From positions 1 through 14,917 of the forward strand of contig JBBIRO010000056.1 of assembly GCA_037441775.1 (NCBI GenBank): DNA of 14,917 nt, read 5' to 3'. The position numbers and the translations under genes were made by a program. This document shows, piece after piece, positions 7,898-14,883 of this stretch; the first letter of the stretch is position 1, and every line of letters starts with the position of its first letter. The stretch comes from CAMTWB01 sp037441775. Its GTDB lineage: Bacteria; Desulfobacterota; Syntrophia; Syntrophales; CAMTWB01. The notes beneath the pieces were generated by a model. The model worked only from the letters and a program-made list of their open reading frames with translations. It did not search any database and had not been told where the DNA came from.

Positions 7898-9076
7898 TCA
7901 GGCAATCTCCTCATCAGTGAGGTAACAGGCCGGGTCCGGCGCCCAGATGTCCCCCCTGGCCGCCTCAGCCCGGGCCCGAAAATTCCCACCGCAAATGCTA
8001 AGCCAGCGGCAGCCGGCGCAACGTCCCTTGACATAGTGCTTCTTGTCCTTCAGCCGCATCAAGAGCTCATTATTTTCATCTAACCATATTTCACTGAACT
8101 TGCGGTTGCGCACATTGCCAAAAGTTACATTGCGCCAGAACTGGTCCGGATGGACCTCCCCGTCCCAGCTTACGCAAGCTATCCCGTGGCCAGAGCTGTT
8201 CCCCTCGTTCATCTGGAGGAGTTCCATAACCTTAGCCGCCCGGTGCGGGTCTTGTTGTCTTAGACGCAGGTACAGGTAGGGACCGTCGGCATGGTTATCT
8301 ACGGTCAGAATTTCCTTTGGCTTGCCCCGCCGGAAGAGATCAGCCGTTCGATCCATTATCAAATCAAGCACCTCCCTGGTCTCTGGGTGTGACAGGTCCT
8401 CCTGTATCAACTTGGAGCCCCGCCCTGAGTACACCAGGTGATAGAAACAGGCCCGGGGAATATCCTCATCTTCCAAAAGATCAAAAATGGCGGGGACATC
8501 GCGATAATTATGACGGTTCAAGGTAAAACGCACGCCAACCTTGACGCCGGCGTCACGGCAGCGTCTTAGCCCCGCCAGCGTTTCTTCAAAAGCGCCCGGC
8601 AGGCCGCGGAAACGGTCATGGGTGGTTTTCATGCCATCGAGGCTTATCCCCACGTAGGAAAGGCCGATTTCCTTGAAAATCGCGACTTTTGCGGGCGAAA
8701 GAAGCGTCCCGTTGGTGGAAACGACGGCCCGCATCCCCCGCCTGGTGGCATAAGCGGCCAGTTCCGGCAGGTCTTCGCGGGTCAGCGGTTCCCCTCCGGA
8801 AAAAAGAATCACCGGACTGCCAAAAGCAGCCAGGTCGTCAATCATATTTTTAGCTTCCAGAGTGGAAAGCTCACCTGAATAATTTATATCCCGAGAATTG
8901 GAATAACAGTGGATGCACTTGAGGTTGCACCTGCGGGTCATGTTCCAAACCACGATTGGCCTTTTGTCCTGTGAGAACTGGAGCAGATGAGGGGGTAGAC
9001 TCCCCGATTCCCGGCCGTAACGCAAAACGTCCGACGGCTCCACTGCCCCGCAATATAACTTGGAAATACCGATCAA
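7898..9076 (-). CDS. ahbC: 12,18-didecarboxysiroheme deacetylase, radical SAM/SPASM protein AhbC
   Basis: Removes the C2 and C7 acetate groups of 12,18-didecarboxysiroheme to form Fe-coproporphyrin III. 392 residues. The radical SAM motif C50-x3-C54-x2-C57 sits in WNMTRRCNLKCIHCY, preceded by the AhbC/NirJ-like N-terminal segment MIGISKLYCG and LPPHLLQFS. GGEP is at 94-97. C-terminal SPASM-type cysteines are C301, C353, C356, C362 and C384 (GRCAGCRWLSICGGNFRARAE). The start is TTG (9076-9074), chosen because the conserved MIGISKLY segment begins there and an SD (GAGGTGA, 9087-9081) lies just upstream. That SD overlaps the cobA-hemD stop (9088-9086), implying translational coupling. NirJ of heme d1 synthesis is the close relative, but no other nir genes are present and ahbD is two genes downstream. 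Confidence 0.9.
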   Translation of the reverse strand: MIGISKLYCGAVEPSDVLRYGRESGSLPPHLLQFSQDKRPIVVWNMTRRCNLKCIHCYSNSRDINYSGELSTLEAKNMIDDLAAFGSPVILFSGGEPLTREDLPELAAYATRRGMRAVVSTNGTLLSPAKVAIFKEIGLSYVGISLDGMKTTHDRFRGLPGAFEETLAGLRRCRDAGVKVGVRFTLNRHNYRDVPAIFDLLEDEDIPRACFYHLVYSGRGSKLIQEDLSHPETREVLDLIMDRTADLFRRGKPKEILTVDNHADGPYLYLRLRQQDPHRAAKVMELLQMNEGNSSGHGIACVSWDGEVHPDQFWRNVTFGNVRNRKFSEIWLDENNELLMRLKDKKHYVKGRCAGCRWLSICGGNFRARAEAARGDIWAPDPACYLTDEEIA

Positions 9077-9085
9077 ACTATCACC

Positions 9086-10681
9086 TCACTCTTTCTTGCG
9101 CGCCGGCCCGCCCACGGTTCTTGAGAAATATTCCCTGATTCCCTCCACCAAAACATCAATGGTAAAAACATCCTCCATGATATCGACTTTAAAGCCGGCC
9201 TTTTCCGCCGCCGCCCCCGTCACCGGGCCCAGACAGGCAATCCTGACCTGGGGCTGCAGAGGAGCCAAACCCCATATCTCCCGGAATCCCTTAACTGTTG
9301 AGGGGCTGGTGAAGGTGATCACATCCACCTGGCCGCTATCCATGAGACCGGCTATTTCTTCTCTGTCGCGGCGGGCCGAAATTGTCCGGTAAACAACTAC
9401 CGGCTCCACTATAGCTCCCAGTTTGCCCAGTTCCTCCGGAATGACGTCCCGCGCCAATTCGGCCCGCGGCAGCAGGATTTTCATTCCCCTGATATCCAGC
9501 TTGCGAAAGGAGGCCACGACGCCCTCGGAGATATAGGACTCGGGCACCAGATCCACCCTGATCCCCATCGCCTCGATGGTCTTGGCCGTCGCCGGACCGA
9601 TGGTACAGATGCGTATTCCCTTCAAATCCCTGATATCACAATTTCTTTCCTTGAGGCGATTGAAGAAGAAGCGCACGCCGTTGGCGCTCGTAAAGATTAT
9701 CCATTGGTAGGACTTAAGTTGGTCAATCGCCTGATCCAATTGGCCAAAGCTTGCCGGGGGAATGATCTCGATGGTGGGAAAATGAATGACCCGGGCGCCT
9801 TCGGCTTGCAGAAGCGCCGCAAATCCCCCCGCCTGAGCCCGGGGCCGGGTTATCATTACCCCCCTGCCGAAAAGCGGTTTCGTTTCATACCAGTTTAGGG
9901 TCTCACGCAGCGAAACCACCTGGCCGACAACCAGGATCGCGGGCGGGCGGAAGTCCGCCGACGTCGCCTTCGCCACAATATCGCCAAGCGTGCCCGTAAT
10001 GCTCTCCTGTCGGGGCGATGTTCCCCATCTAATCAACGCCGCCGGGGTCGACAGATCCTTTCCCGCCGTAACCAGTGAGGCAACGATATTGGAAAGGTTC
10101 TTTATCCCCATGAGAAACACCAGCGTTCCAATGCCGGCCAGTGCCGACCAGTCGATGTCGCTTTTAGCCTTGGTCGGGTCTTCATGGCCAGTGACAAAAG
10201 CCACGGTGGAGGTAAAATTACGGTGCGTAAGCGGTATGCCCGCGTAGGCGGGAACGGCAACTGGCGAGGTAACACCCGGAATGACTTCGAAGGGGATACC
10301 CCGGCTGGCTAAAAACTCCGCTTCCTCGCCGCCGCGGCCGAAGATGAAGGGATCGCCGCCCTTGAGCCGGGCCACCACCTGTCCCTTGGCCGCCTCTTCC
10401 ACCAGGCGGTTATTGATCTCCTCCTGAGTAAGCGTGTGATCGCCTCCCTGTTTTCCGGCGTAGATTAATTTTACCGGGTTTCTCTCCTGCGGCCCCTCGC
10501 AAAACCCTGCTTCGACTGCCGCGGCCGGCAGTTTAAGGTCGCGAAAACTGATAATATCTTCACTCACCAGATAGTCATAGACGATTACGTCGGCCTGCTT
10601 TAGAATCCAAAGCGCCTTAAGGGTTATCAATCCCGGATCGCCCGGTCCGGCGCCGATTATATAAACCTTCCCCTTTTTCAT
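9086..10681 (-). CDS. cobA-hemD: Fused uroporphyrinogen-III C-methyltransferase / uroporphyrinogen-III synthase
   Basis: Bifunctional cytosolic enzyme, 531 residues. Residues 1-258 are a CobA/SUMT-type methyltransferase that uses SAM to turn uroporphyrinogen III into precorrin-2. They carry the VYIIGAGPGDPGLIT loop (6-20), RLKGGDPFIFGRGGEE (105-120) and PGVTSPVAVPAYAGIPLTHR (135-154). Residues about 270-520 are a HemD domain that closes hydroxymethylbilane to uroporphyrinogen III, starting at GRGVMITRPRAQ and containing FTSANGVRFFF and a matching FTSPSTVKGF. ATG at 10681 overlaps the hemC stop as ATGA, with AAGGGCAGGT as SD. The frame is open further upstream to 10921, but that is hemC coding sequence. 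The segment between DYLVSED and LIYAGK is some 15 residues longer than I expect for CobA. The fusion couples ring closure to the siroheme branch. Confidence 0.96.
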   Translation of the reverse strand: MKKGKVYIIGAGPGDPGLITLKALWILKQADVIVYDYLVSEDIISFRDLKLPAAAVEAGFCEGPQERNPVKLIYAGKQGGDHTLTQEEINNRLVEEAAKGQVVARLKGGDPFIFGRGGEEAEFLASRGIPFEVIPGVTSPVAVPAYAGIPLTHRNFTSTVAFVTGHEDPTKAKSDIDWSALAGIGTLVFLMGIKNLSNIVASLVTAGKDLSTPAALIRWGTSPRQESITGTLGDIVAKATSADFRPPAILVVGQVVSLRETLNWYETKPLFGRGVMITRPRAQAGGFAALLQAEGARVIHFPTIEIIPPASFGQLDQAIDQLKSYQWIIFTSANGVRFFFNRLKERNCDIRDLKGIRICTIGPATAKTIEAMGIRVDLVPESYISEGVVASFRKLDIRGMKILLPRAELARDVIPEELGKLGAIVEPVVVYRTISARRDREEIAGLMDSGQVDVITFTSPSTVKGFREIWGLAPLQPQVRIACLGPVTGAAAEKAGFKVDIMEDVFTIDVLVEGIREYFSRTVGGPARKKE

Positions 10682-11622
10682 ACCTGCCCTTCCCCGTCCC
10701 GGTTTGCTACCGCCGCAAGCAAAGCGCCGCCGCCCTGAGCTATAATTTGTTCGCCCAACTTCCTGCCGATTTGAAATGCCTCTTCCGGGGGGCCGGACTC
10801 TGTAGCGCGAATGATAATCTTGCCATCCATCCTGCCGACCAAACCCCGAAGAAGAATATTTCCCCCGTTTCTTACGGCATGACCCGCAATCGGCAGTTGA
10901 CAACCGCCACCAAGGGTCCAAAGAAAAGCCCGCTCAGCGGTCACCTCCTCCCAGGTAGGTTGATGCTGCAGATGACGCAGCAGCTCTTCCAGACCCTCCC
11001 CCTGCCTTATCTCAATGCCGATCGCCCCCTGCCCTACTGCGGGCAGCATGGTTTCCACCGCCAGAAAATCGGAGACCTGCTTAGTCCACCCCAACCGCCG
11101 CATCCCCGCCGCTGCCAGGATAATCCCGTCGAGATTGTCCTGGTCGATCTTACGAATCCGCGTATCAAGGTTTCCCCGCAGCGGAACCACTTCCAGATCC
11201 GGACGGATTTCCCTAAGCTGTACGCTTCTCCTTAGTGATCCGGTGCCGATCCGGGCGCCCCTCCTTAACATGTCCAGCGGGACATTGTCGCGGGTTATCA
11301 GCACATCCCGGGGATCTTCCCTCTTTGGCGTCGCCGCAATTGTCAATCCCGCGGGAAGGATTGACGGCACGTCCTTCATGCTATGGACTGCCAGGTCGAT
11401 CTTATTTTCTAAAAGGGCATCCTCGATTTCCTTGACAAACAGTCCCTTGCCGCCGATTTTTGCCAGCGAGACATCCTGGAGAATATCGCCCTTGGTCTTG
11501 ATAACCACCAATTCAACATGGTAATTGCAATATGCCCGGGATAGCTCCGCGGCAACCCAACCGGCCTGGGCTAGCGCTAGAGCGCTTCCCCTGGTTCCTA
11601 TCCTTAACGTTCTGCCAGTCAT
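10678..11622 (-). CDS. hemC: Porphobilinogen deaminase (hydroxymethylbilane synthase)
   Basis: Joins four porphobilinogen units into hydroxymethylbilane; cytosolic. 314 residues, normal length. The dipyrromethane cofactor cysteine is Cys241 in TLGGGCQLPIAG, and the catalytic Asp84 is in AVHSMKDVP. RIGTRGSALALAQA opens the protein, and GTGSLRRSVQL plus PLRGNLDTR are the substrate-binding arginine motifs. ATG at 11622 has an AGGA SD and lies 17 nt after the SPOR-domain gene. The last bases overlap the cobA-hemD start (ATGA), so the product HMB is made next to the enzyme that uses it. It appears to be the first pathway gene of the tetrapyrrole cluster. Confidence 0.98.
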   Translation of the reverse strand: MTGRTLRIGTRGSALALAQAGWVAAELSRAYCNYHVELVVIKTKGDILQDVSLAKIGGKGLFVKEIEDALLENKIDLAVHSMKDVPSILPAGLTIAATPKREDPRDVLITRDNVPLDMLRRGARIGTGSLRRSVQLREIRPDLEVVPLRGNLDTRIRKIDQDNLDGIILAAAGMRRLGWTKQVSDFLAVETMLPAVGQGAIGIEIRQGEGLEELLRHLQHQPTWEEVTAERAFLWTLGGGCQLPIAGHAVRNGGNILLRGLVGRMDGKIIIRATESGPPEEAFQIGRKLGEQIIAQGGGALLAAVANRDGEGQV

Positions 11623-11639
11623 GTCCTGAGATAGCCCCC

Positions 11640-12377
11640 CTAATTATTCAATGGGTCACTGGTCCTGACAACACAGTTGACGCCCTTTAGTCTCTCGTTG
11701 AGGCGGGATGCCACCTTCCTGGCAGCGTCGGCGGTCTCGAAGTTCCTAATCACCACCCTAAACCAGGCGCCAGAGTCGGCCTGTTCGAAGCTTTCGACTT
11801 CCGACTTATAGCCGATTCGATTAATCTCTTCGCTATACCGGCGGGCCTTTTCCATTTCCCGGAAGGCAACGACCTGGATCAGGTAATTAACAGCGGGCTC
11901 GACTTTGGGTTTAGACGCCTCCAAATTCATCGCCGGGGCCGGCATGGCAACCTCCGACCCGCGTACAACAGGAGGATTGGTCGGGGAATTAATCGTCTCG
12001 GCCGGCGGCTGTACCACTTGTTTTTGAAGCAGATTTCCCGTCGTATTTTCTCCAGTGTTCACTGGGGCGCCTGTACTGTCAGCCGTTTGTTGACCCGGTT
12101 CCTGCTTGCGGTCAGCCTCTTGCAAGGGTGGCTGTCTTTTTTCCGCCAAAAGAGCCGCCTGCTCTTTGGACGCCTGCCTTGATTCCTCATCCAGTCCCAG
12201 GTAGCGCACCACCTCAAAGGGCAAGGAGGCCAGTTTTTCCGGATAGGTATCCAGGTAGGCGCCCATCTTTATCCCCAGAAGGAAAAACACAACAACCAGG
12301 GCGGCCATTCCCAGAATAAAAGCAATAAAACCAGTCCTGCCAAGCACAAATTGGAACTTGCGGGTATTTTTCGCCAT
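11640..12377 (-). CDS. Membrane-anchored SPOR-domain protein
   Basis: Probable cell-envelope protein of 245 residues. A short basic cytoplasmic start (KNTRKFQFVLGR) leads into one transmembrane helix at about 14-36. A low-complexity Pro/Gln/Thr-rich periplasmic linker follows (about 65-162), then a C-terminal SPOR domain (about 163-240: NYLIQVVAFREMEKARRY ... WFRVVI ... RLNERL). SPOR domains bind denuded septal peptidoglycan glycans, so a role at the division site is the natural guess. The frame could start earlier at TTG 12446, but that extension is encoded by a dispersed repeat (12427-12445) and is not protein-like. ATG 12377 has AGGTG 7 nt upstream and is preferred. It is 17 nt ahead of hemC and 192 bp after argS; the link to heme synthesis is probably positional only. 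Confidence 0.85.
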   Translation of the reverse strand: MAKNTRKFQFVLGRTGFIAFILGMAALVVVFFLLGIKMGAYLDTYPEKLASLPFEVVRYLGLDEESRQASKEQAALLAEKRQPPLQEADRKQEPGQQTADSTGAPVNTGENTTGNLLQKQVVQPPAETINSPTNPPVVRGSEVAMPAPAMNLEASKPKVEPAVNYLIQVVAFREMEKARRYSEEINRIGYKSEVESFEQADSGAWFRVVIRNFETADAARKVASRLNERLKGVNCVVRTSDPLNN

Positions 12378-12426
12378 CTGTTGACACCTAAGTCCAGCCA
12401 GACCAACCGCCTGCAGATCAAATTTG

Positions 12427-12445
12427 ACGCACTCGTAAAAAGTCA
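12427..12445 (+). repeat. Copy of dispersed repeat GACG-N6-TAAAAAGTC
   Basis: GACGCACTCGTAAAAAGTC matches the repeat arm at 14450-14432 (opposite strand) at 16 of 19 positions. Differences are confined to the middle. A weaker inverted partner may exist at about 12473-12482 (TTACGAGGGCG). It lies in the 192-bp gap between argS and the SPOR gene (12378-12569), where I see no other gene, promoter or clear terminator. Confidence 0.6.
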
Positions 12446-12569
12446 ATAGTCCCTCTTTCCTGGGGGTGGATTACGAGGGCGATAATAGTCGTCATTCAGA
12501 ATATTTAGCTACATATCTCCTTTATCTCCTCCCACGATATGAGGGAAATCGGGAGTTGTCACAAAGTTT

Positions 12570-14246
12570 TCAAATTTGCTGATCCATCCTCTCCGGCGCA
12601 GAAACCCCGAGGATAGACAGGCCATTAGAAAAAACTACCTTGATGTTTTTGACCAAAAAAAGCCGGGCCTGAGTCAAAGCCCCCAGTTCGGATATAACCT
12701 TGTGTTTATTGTAATAGCTGTGAAAGTAGCCCGCCAGTTCGTGTAAAAAGAAGGTGATGCGGTGCGGCTCCAAGGAAGCCGCGGCCCCCCGCACCAACTC
12801 CGGATAGGATGCAAGCGCCTTGATCAAGGTCATCTCTTCCGGCAATATCAGTTGTTTTAAGTCCACCCGGACAGCCGATGGAATGGTCCAGCCCTTTTCG
12901 CAAGCCAACCTAAGAATGCTTGCGATTCTGGCATGGGCATACTGGACATAGTAAACCGGGTTTTCGTTGGACTGGCGTTTCACCAGCTCGATGTCGAAAT
13001 CTAGGTGGCTGTCGGAACGTCTCATGAGAAAATTATAACGCGCCGCATCCCGGCCAACTTCCGAAAAAACCTCGCGCATGGTGACAAACTCGCCGCTGCG
13101 GGTGGACATAGCCACCGGCTGGCCATCGCGAAGCAGGTTAACCAGTTGTACCAGCACAACCCGCAGCGCATCCGCGGCTCCGCCCAAAGATTGAATGCCG
13201 GCGGTCATCCGAGGGATGTAACCATGATGATCGGCGCCCCAGATATCGATCATCAGATCGAACCCGCGCTCCATCTTGTCCTGGTGATAGGCCAGATCAG
13301 CGGCAAAGTAGGTTGGCTCGCCATTTTTCCTAACCACCACCCGGTCTTTTTCGTCACCAAAAGCGGTGGTCTTAAACCAGCGGGTCTCGCCATCCGAGTA
13401 AATATGACCGGCCGCTTCCAGCTTATCGAGAACGGCTGACACGGCATTACTCCGGTACAGCTCCCGTTCGCTGTAATAGCGGTCGAACCTCACTCCAGCC
13501 AGTTCAATGTCTTCCTTTATCCCGGCCATGATTATCCCGGCGGCATAGTCGGTAAAACGCCGGGATATCTCCTCCGCAGGCACTGCGAGACAGCTCTCGC
13601 CTTCAGAGTTCAAAATAGCGCGGGCGATGTCTATGATGTAATCGCCCCGATAGGCCGTCTCCGGCATGTCGATCTTCTGACCCTGAATTTCCTGACAACG
13701 CAGATAGACGGATTTACCAAGATTGTTCATCTGGTTTCCCGCATCGTTGATGTAATACTCCCGCTGCACGCTAAAACCGGAACGCTCCAGTAAATTGGCG
13801 ATAACGTCCCCGACGATCGCCCCACGGGCATGGCCGATATGAAGCGGCCCGGTGGGATTGGCGCTGATAAATTCGACCATGACCCTTTTACCCAAACCAA
13901 TATTGGATGTCCCGTAATTTTCGCCTGCGGCGTCTATCGCGGTCAGCGCGGATCGCCAATAATCATCGCTGATGAACAAATTGATGAAACCGGGGCCGGC
14001 TATTTCAATCCGGTCAATAATATCATCCCGCCCCTTAAGCTCGCCGGCAATTATCCCGGCTATCTGGCGGGGATTCTTCTTCAGTTTAGAGGCCAAAACC
14101 AGTGCCGCGTTGGAAGCGTAATCGCCATGTGCCGCCTCTCTGGTCGCCTCAACCTCTACGAACGGCAATTCCAGTCGCTCCAGCATCCCCTTAGTGAAGG
14201 CTGACTCAAGCGCATGTTTTATCATTCCGGATATTACTTCTCTCAT
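12570..14246 (-). CDS. argS: Arginyl-tRNA synthetase
   Basis: Charges tRNA-Arg with arginine; class I synthetase, cytosolic, 558 residues from the chosen start. An N-terminal additional domain (about 1-100) is followed by the catalytic core with ANPTGPLHIGHARG, HIGH signature at 137-140, and YYINDAGNQ. The KMSKS position reads VAMSTRSGEFV (378-388), a non-canonical form that is common in ArgS. WGADHHGYIPRM is at 336-347. The C-terminal DALR-type anticodon-binding helices start at YVQYAHARIASI (433-444). The frame is open to 14360, but the extra 38 residues run through a repeat arm and look unlike ArgS. ATG 14246 gives MREVISGMIKHALESAF; ATG 14225 is a possible alternative. Neither has a strong SD. 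It heads the leftward gene series, but repeats separate it from the small gene upstream. Confidence 0.97.
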   Translation of the reverse strand: MREVISGMIKHALESAFTKGMLERLELPFVEVEATREAAHGDYASNAALVLASKLKKNPRQIAGIIAGELKGRDDIIDRIEIAGPGFINLFISDDYWRSALTAIDAAGENYGTSNIGLGKRVMVEFISANPTGPLHIGHARGAIVGDVIANLLERSGFSVQREYYINDAGNQMNNLGKSVYLRCQEIQGQKIDMPETAYRGDYIIDIARAILNSEGESCLAVPAEEISRRFTDYAAGIIMAGIKEDIELAGVRFDRYYSERELYRSNAVSAVLDKLEAAGHIYSDGETRWFKTTAFGDEKDRVVVRKNGEPTYFAADLAYHQDKMERGFDLMIDIWGADHHGYIPRMTAGIQSLGGAADALRVVLVQLVNLLRDGQPVAMSTRSGEFVTMREVFSEVGRDAARYNFLMRRSDSHLDFDIELVKRQSNENPVYYVQYAHARIASILRLACEKGWTIPSAVRVDLKQLILPEEMTLIKALASYPELVRGAAASLEPHRITFFLHELAGYFHSYYNKHKVISELGALTQARLFLVKNIKVVFSNGLSILGVSAPERMDQQI

Positions 14247-14281
14247 CAAAACAATCCCATCGGTTGAAAATGCCGTTAATG

Positions 14282-14305
14282 TTGATGGCCTCGTGAAACG
14301 TCGGG
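14282..14305 (+). repeat. Diverged copy of the dispersed repeat arm, directly upstream of argS
   Basis: This 24-base stretch begins TTGATGGCCTCGTGAAA. It matches the reverse complement of 14429-14452 (TTGACGGCTTCGTAAAA...) at 19 of 24 positions, and three of the five differences are transitions. It ends 35 bp before the argS ATG and therefore lies in the probable argS leader. Confidence 0.6.
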
Positions 14306-14322
14306 AAAACGTAAGTTTATAA

Positions 14323-14450
14323 GACGGCTTTGTAAAAAGTTCGTTAGTCTTGGCGCGCAAATCCGTAAGGGATGAGGCGTACTTTCCTTACGCCTGGAAT
14401 AACGAGGGATGTAGCGCAACGTAAGTATCCGGACTTTTTACGAAGCCGTC
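14323..14450. repeat. 128-bp palindromic MITE/REP-like element
   Basis: The ends are inverted repeats: GACGGCTTTGTAAAAAGT (14323-14340) and ACTTTTTACGAAGCCGTC (14433-14450), complementary at 17 of 18 positions. The centre is a perfect 7-bp hairpin, AGGCGTA / TACGCCT (14375-14381 and 14389-14395). The centres of the two palindromes nearly coincide, so the whole element is roughly self-complementary. No open reading frame of note and no clear target-site duplication are visible. Confidence 0.75.
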
Positions 14451-14457
14451 AATATTT

Positions 14458-14509
14458 ATTACGCCAGCCAGAGAGCCGACCGCTGGGGCAACTCTCCGGC
14501 TGGCGTAAT
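14458..14509. terminator. Long stem-loop downstream of the small Cys-rich gene; possible terminator or repeat
   Basis: Perfect 12-bp inverted repeat ATTACGCCAGCC / GGCTGGCGTAAT, extended inward by AGAGAG / CTCTCC with one mismatch, giving an 18-bp stem with a 16-nt loop (14476-14491). It starts 28 bp after the small gene stop. In the minus direction the stem is followed by AAATATTG, which is a poor U-tract; in the plus direction by ATATTTTGT, which is better. It could terminate transcription on either strand or be another mobile palindrome. Confidence 0.5.
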
Positions 14510-14537
14510 ATTTTGTCCAAAAAGGATGACGCCGCCG

Positions 14538-14717
14538 TCAACGCGGGTTTTGTTTATTGCATTCTTCCGTCGCCGCCATCTGATGACTCTTGATTGCCAC
14601 GTCCCGGCAATAGTCCGGGCAATGAACATTGCCTACGGAATCGGTTGCAACCAAAAACCTTTTCTGGCACGACTCGCGCCAGGCACAGATTGAACACAAT
14701 CTCTTTTCCGTTCCCAA
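14538..14717 (-). CDS. Small Cys-rich protein, 59 aa, putative metal-binding
   Basis: Short gene of unknown function. The frame opens right after a TAG (14723-14721), and the only usable start is TTG at 14717. It has a good SD, AAAGGTG, at 7 nt spacing and a promoter about 50 bp upstream. The product starts MGTEKRLCSICAWRESCQKR and has cysteines at 8, 11, 17, 33, 37 and 53. The CxxC-x5-C part followed by HCPDYCRDVAIK (32-43) looks like a zinc- or iron-binding knuckle. From memory, small proteins with a CSICAWR..C pattern and an HCPDxxRD motif recur in deltaproteobacteria; I cannot confirm that here. It is charged and has no signal or membrane segment. It lies 291 bp upstream of argS, with repeats between, so co-transcription with argS is uncertain. 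Confidence 0.72.
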   Translation of the reverse strand: MGTEKRLCSICAWRESCQKRFLVATDSVGNVHCPDYCRDVAIKSHQMAATEECNKQNPR

Positions 14718-14768
14718 GGCCTAACACCTTTATGCCTGCATAATTATGATGTTTAACTACGGCCGCAC

Positions 14769-14795
14769 CTTATATCCCTGCCCGTCTAAAGTCAA
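14769..14795 (-). promoter_or_regulatory. Promoter for the small Cys-rich gene (and possibly argS)
   Basis: On the minus strand TTGACT (14795-14790) is followed after 15 nt by TATAAG (14774-14769); a 17-nt spacing would give TAAGGT. Transcription would start near 14762, leaving a leader of about 45 nt before the TTG start with its SD. It is the clearest sigma-70-type signal at the right end of the window. Confidence 0.5.
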
Positions 14796-14810
14796 GCCGC
14801 AGTTTAGAGC

Positions 14811-14848
14811 AATTCGGGGAGATTCGTGGGACACAACACTTAATTATC
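14811..14848 (+). repeat. REP-like motif upstream of transposase start
   Basis: The stretch starts AATTCGGGGAGATTCGTGGG and continues with a GACACAACACTTAATTA segment. From memory this kind of motif (GGGACA...CTTAATT) often precedes Y1/RAYT transposase genes and forms part of the REP sequence they act on. Support comes mainly from the transposase start 36 bp downstream. No other copy of this motif is seen in the window. Confidence 0.4.
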
Positions 14849-14883
14849 TGGACCAGCGCGTAAAAATGATTTAAACATCAGCT

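Noticed and set aside
10682..10921. 80-codon N-terminal extension of cobA-hemD
   Set aside because: It overlaps the 3' part of hemC, and the extension has no similarity to a known domain. The ATGA overlap start gives a canonical CobA beginning.
12378..12446. TTG start extending the SPOR protein by 23 residues
   Set aside because: The extra codons coincide with a dispersed repeat copy. The ATG at 12377 has a better SD and leads directly into a membrane anchor.
12420..12496. 26-codon ATG frame upstream of the SPOR gene
   Set aside because: It has no SD at proper spacing and runs through the repeat copy; the product has no recognisable features.
12509..12523. SD-like AAAGGAGAT followed at once by ATG TAG (start-stop) between argS and the SPOR gene
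   Set aside because: The spacing of SD to ATG is only about 2 nt, and a start-stop pair could be chance. There is no further evidence of regulation.
14247..14360. 38-residue extension of argS
   Set aside because: It runs through the repeat arm at 14323-14340 and reads as Arg/Ser/Thr-rich sequence unlike ArgS. The shorter form has the normal family length.
14856..14874. Possible fifth arm of the dispersed repeat (GACCAGCGCGTAAAAATGA region)
   Set aside because: It begins slightly before these bases and matches the consensus at only about 11 of 19 positions, mostly the A-run, which is too weak to call.
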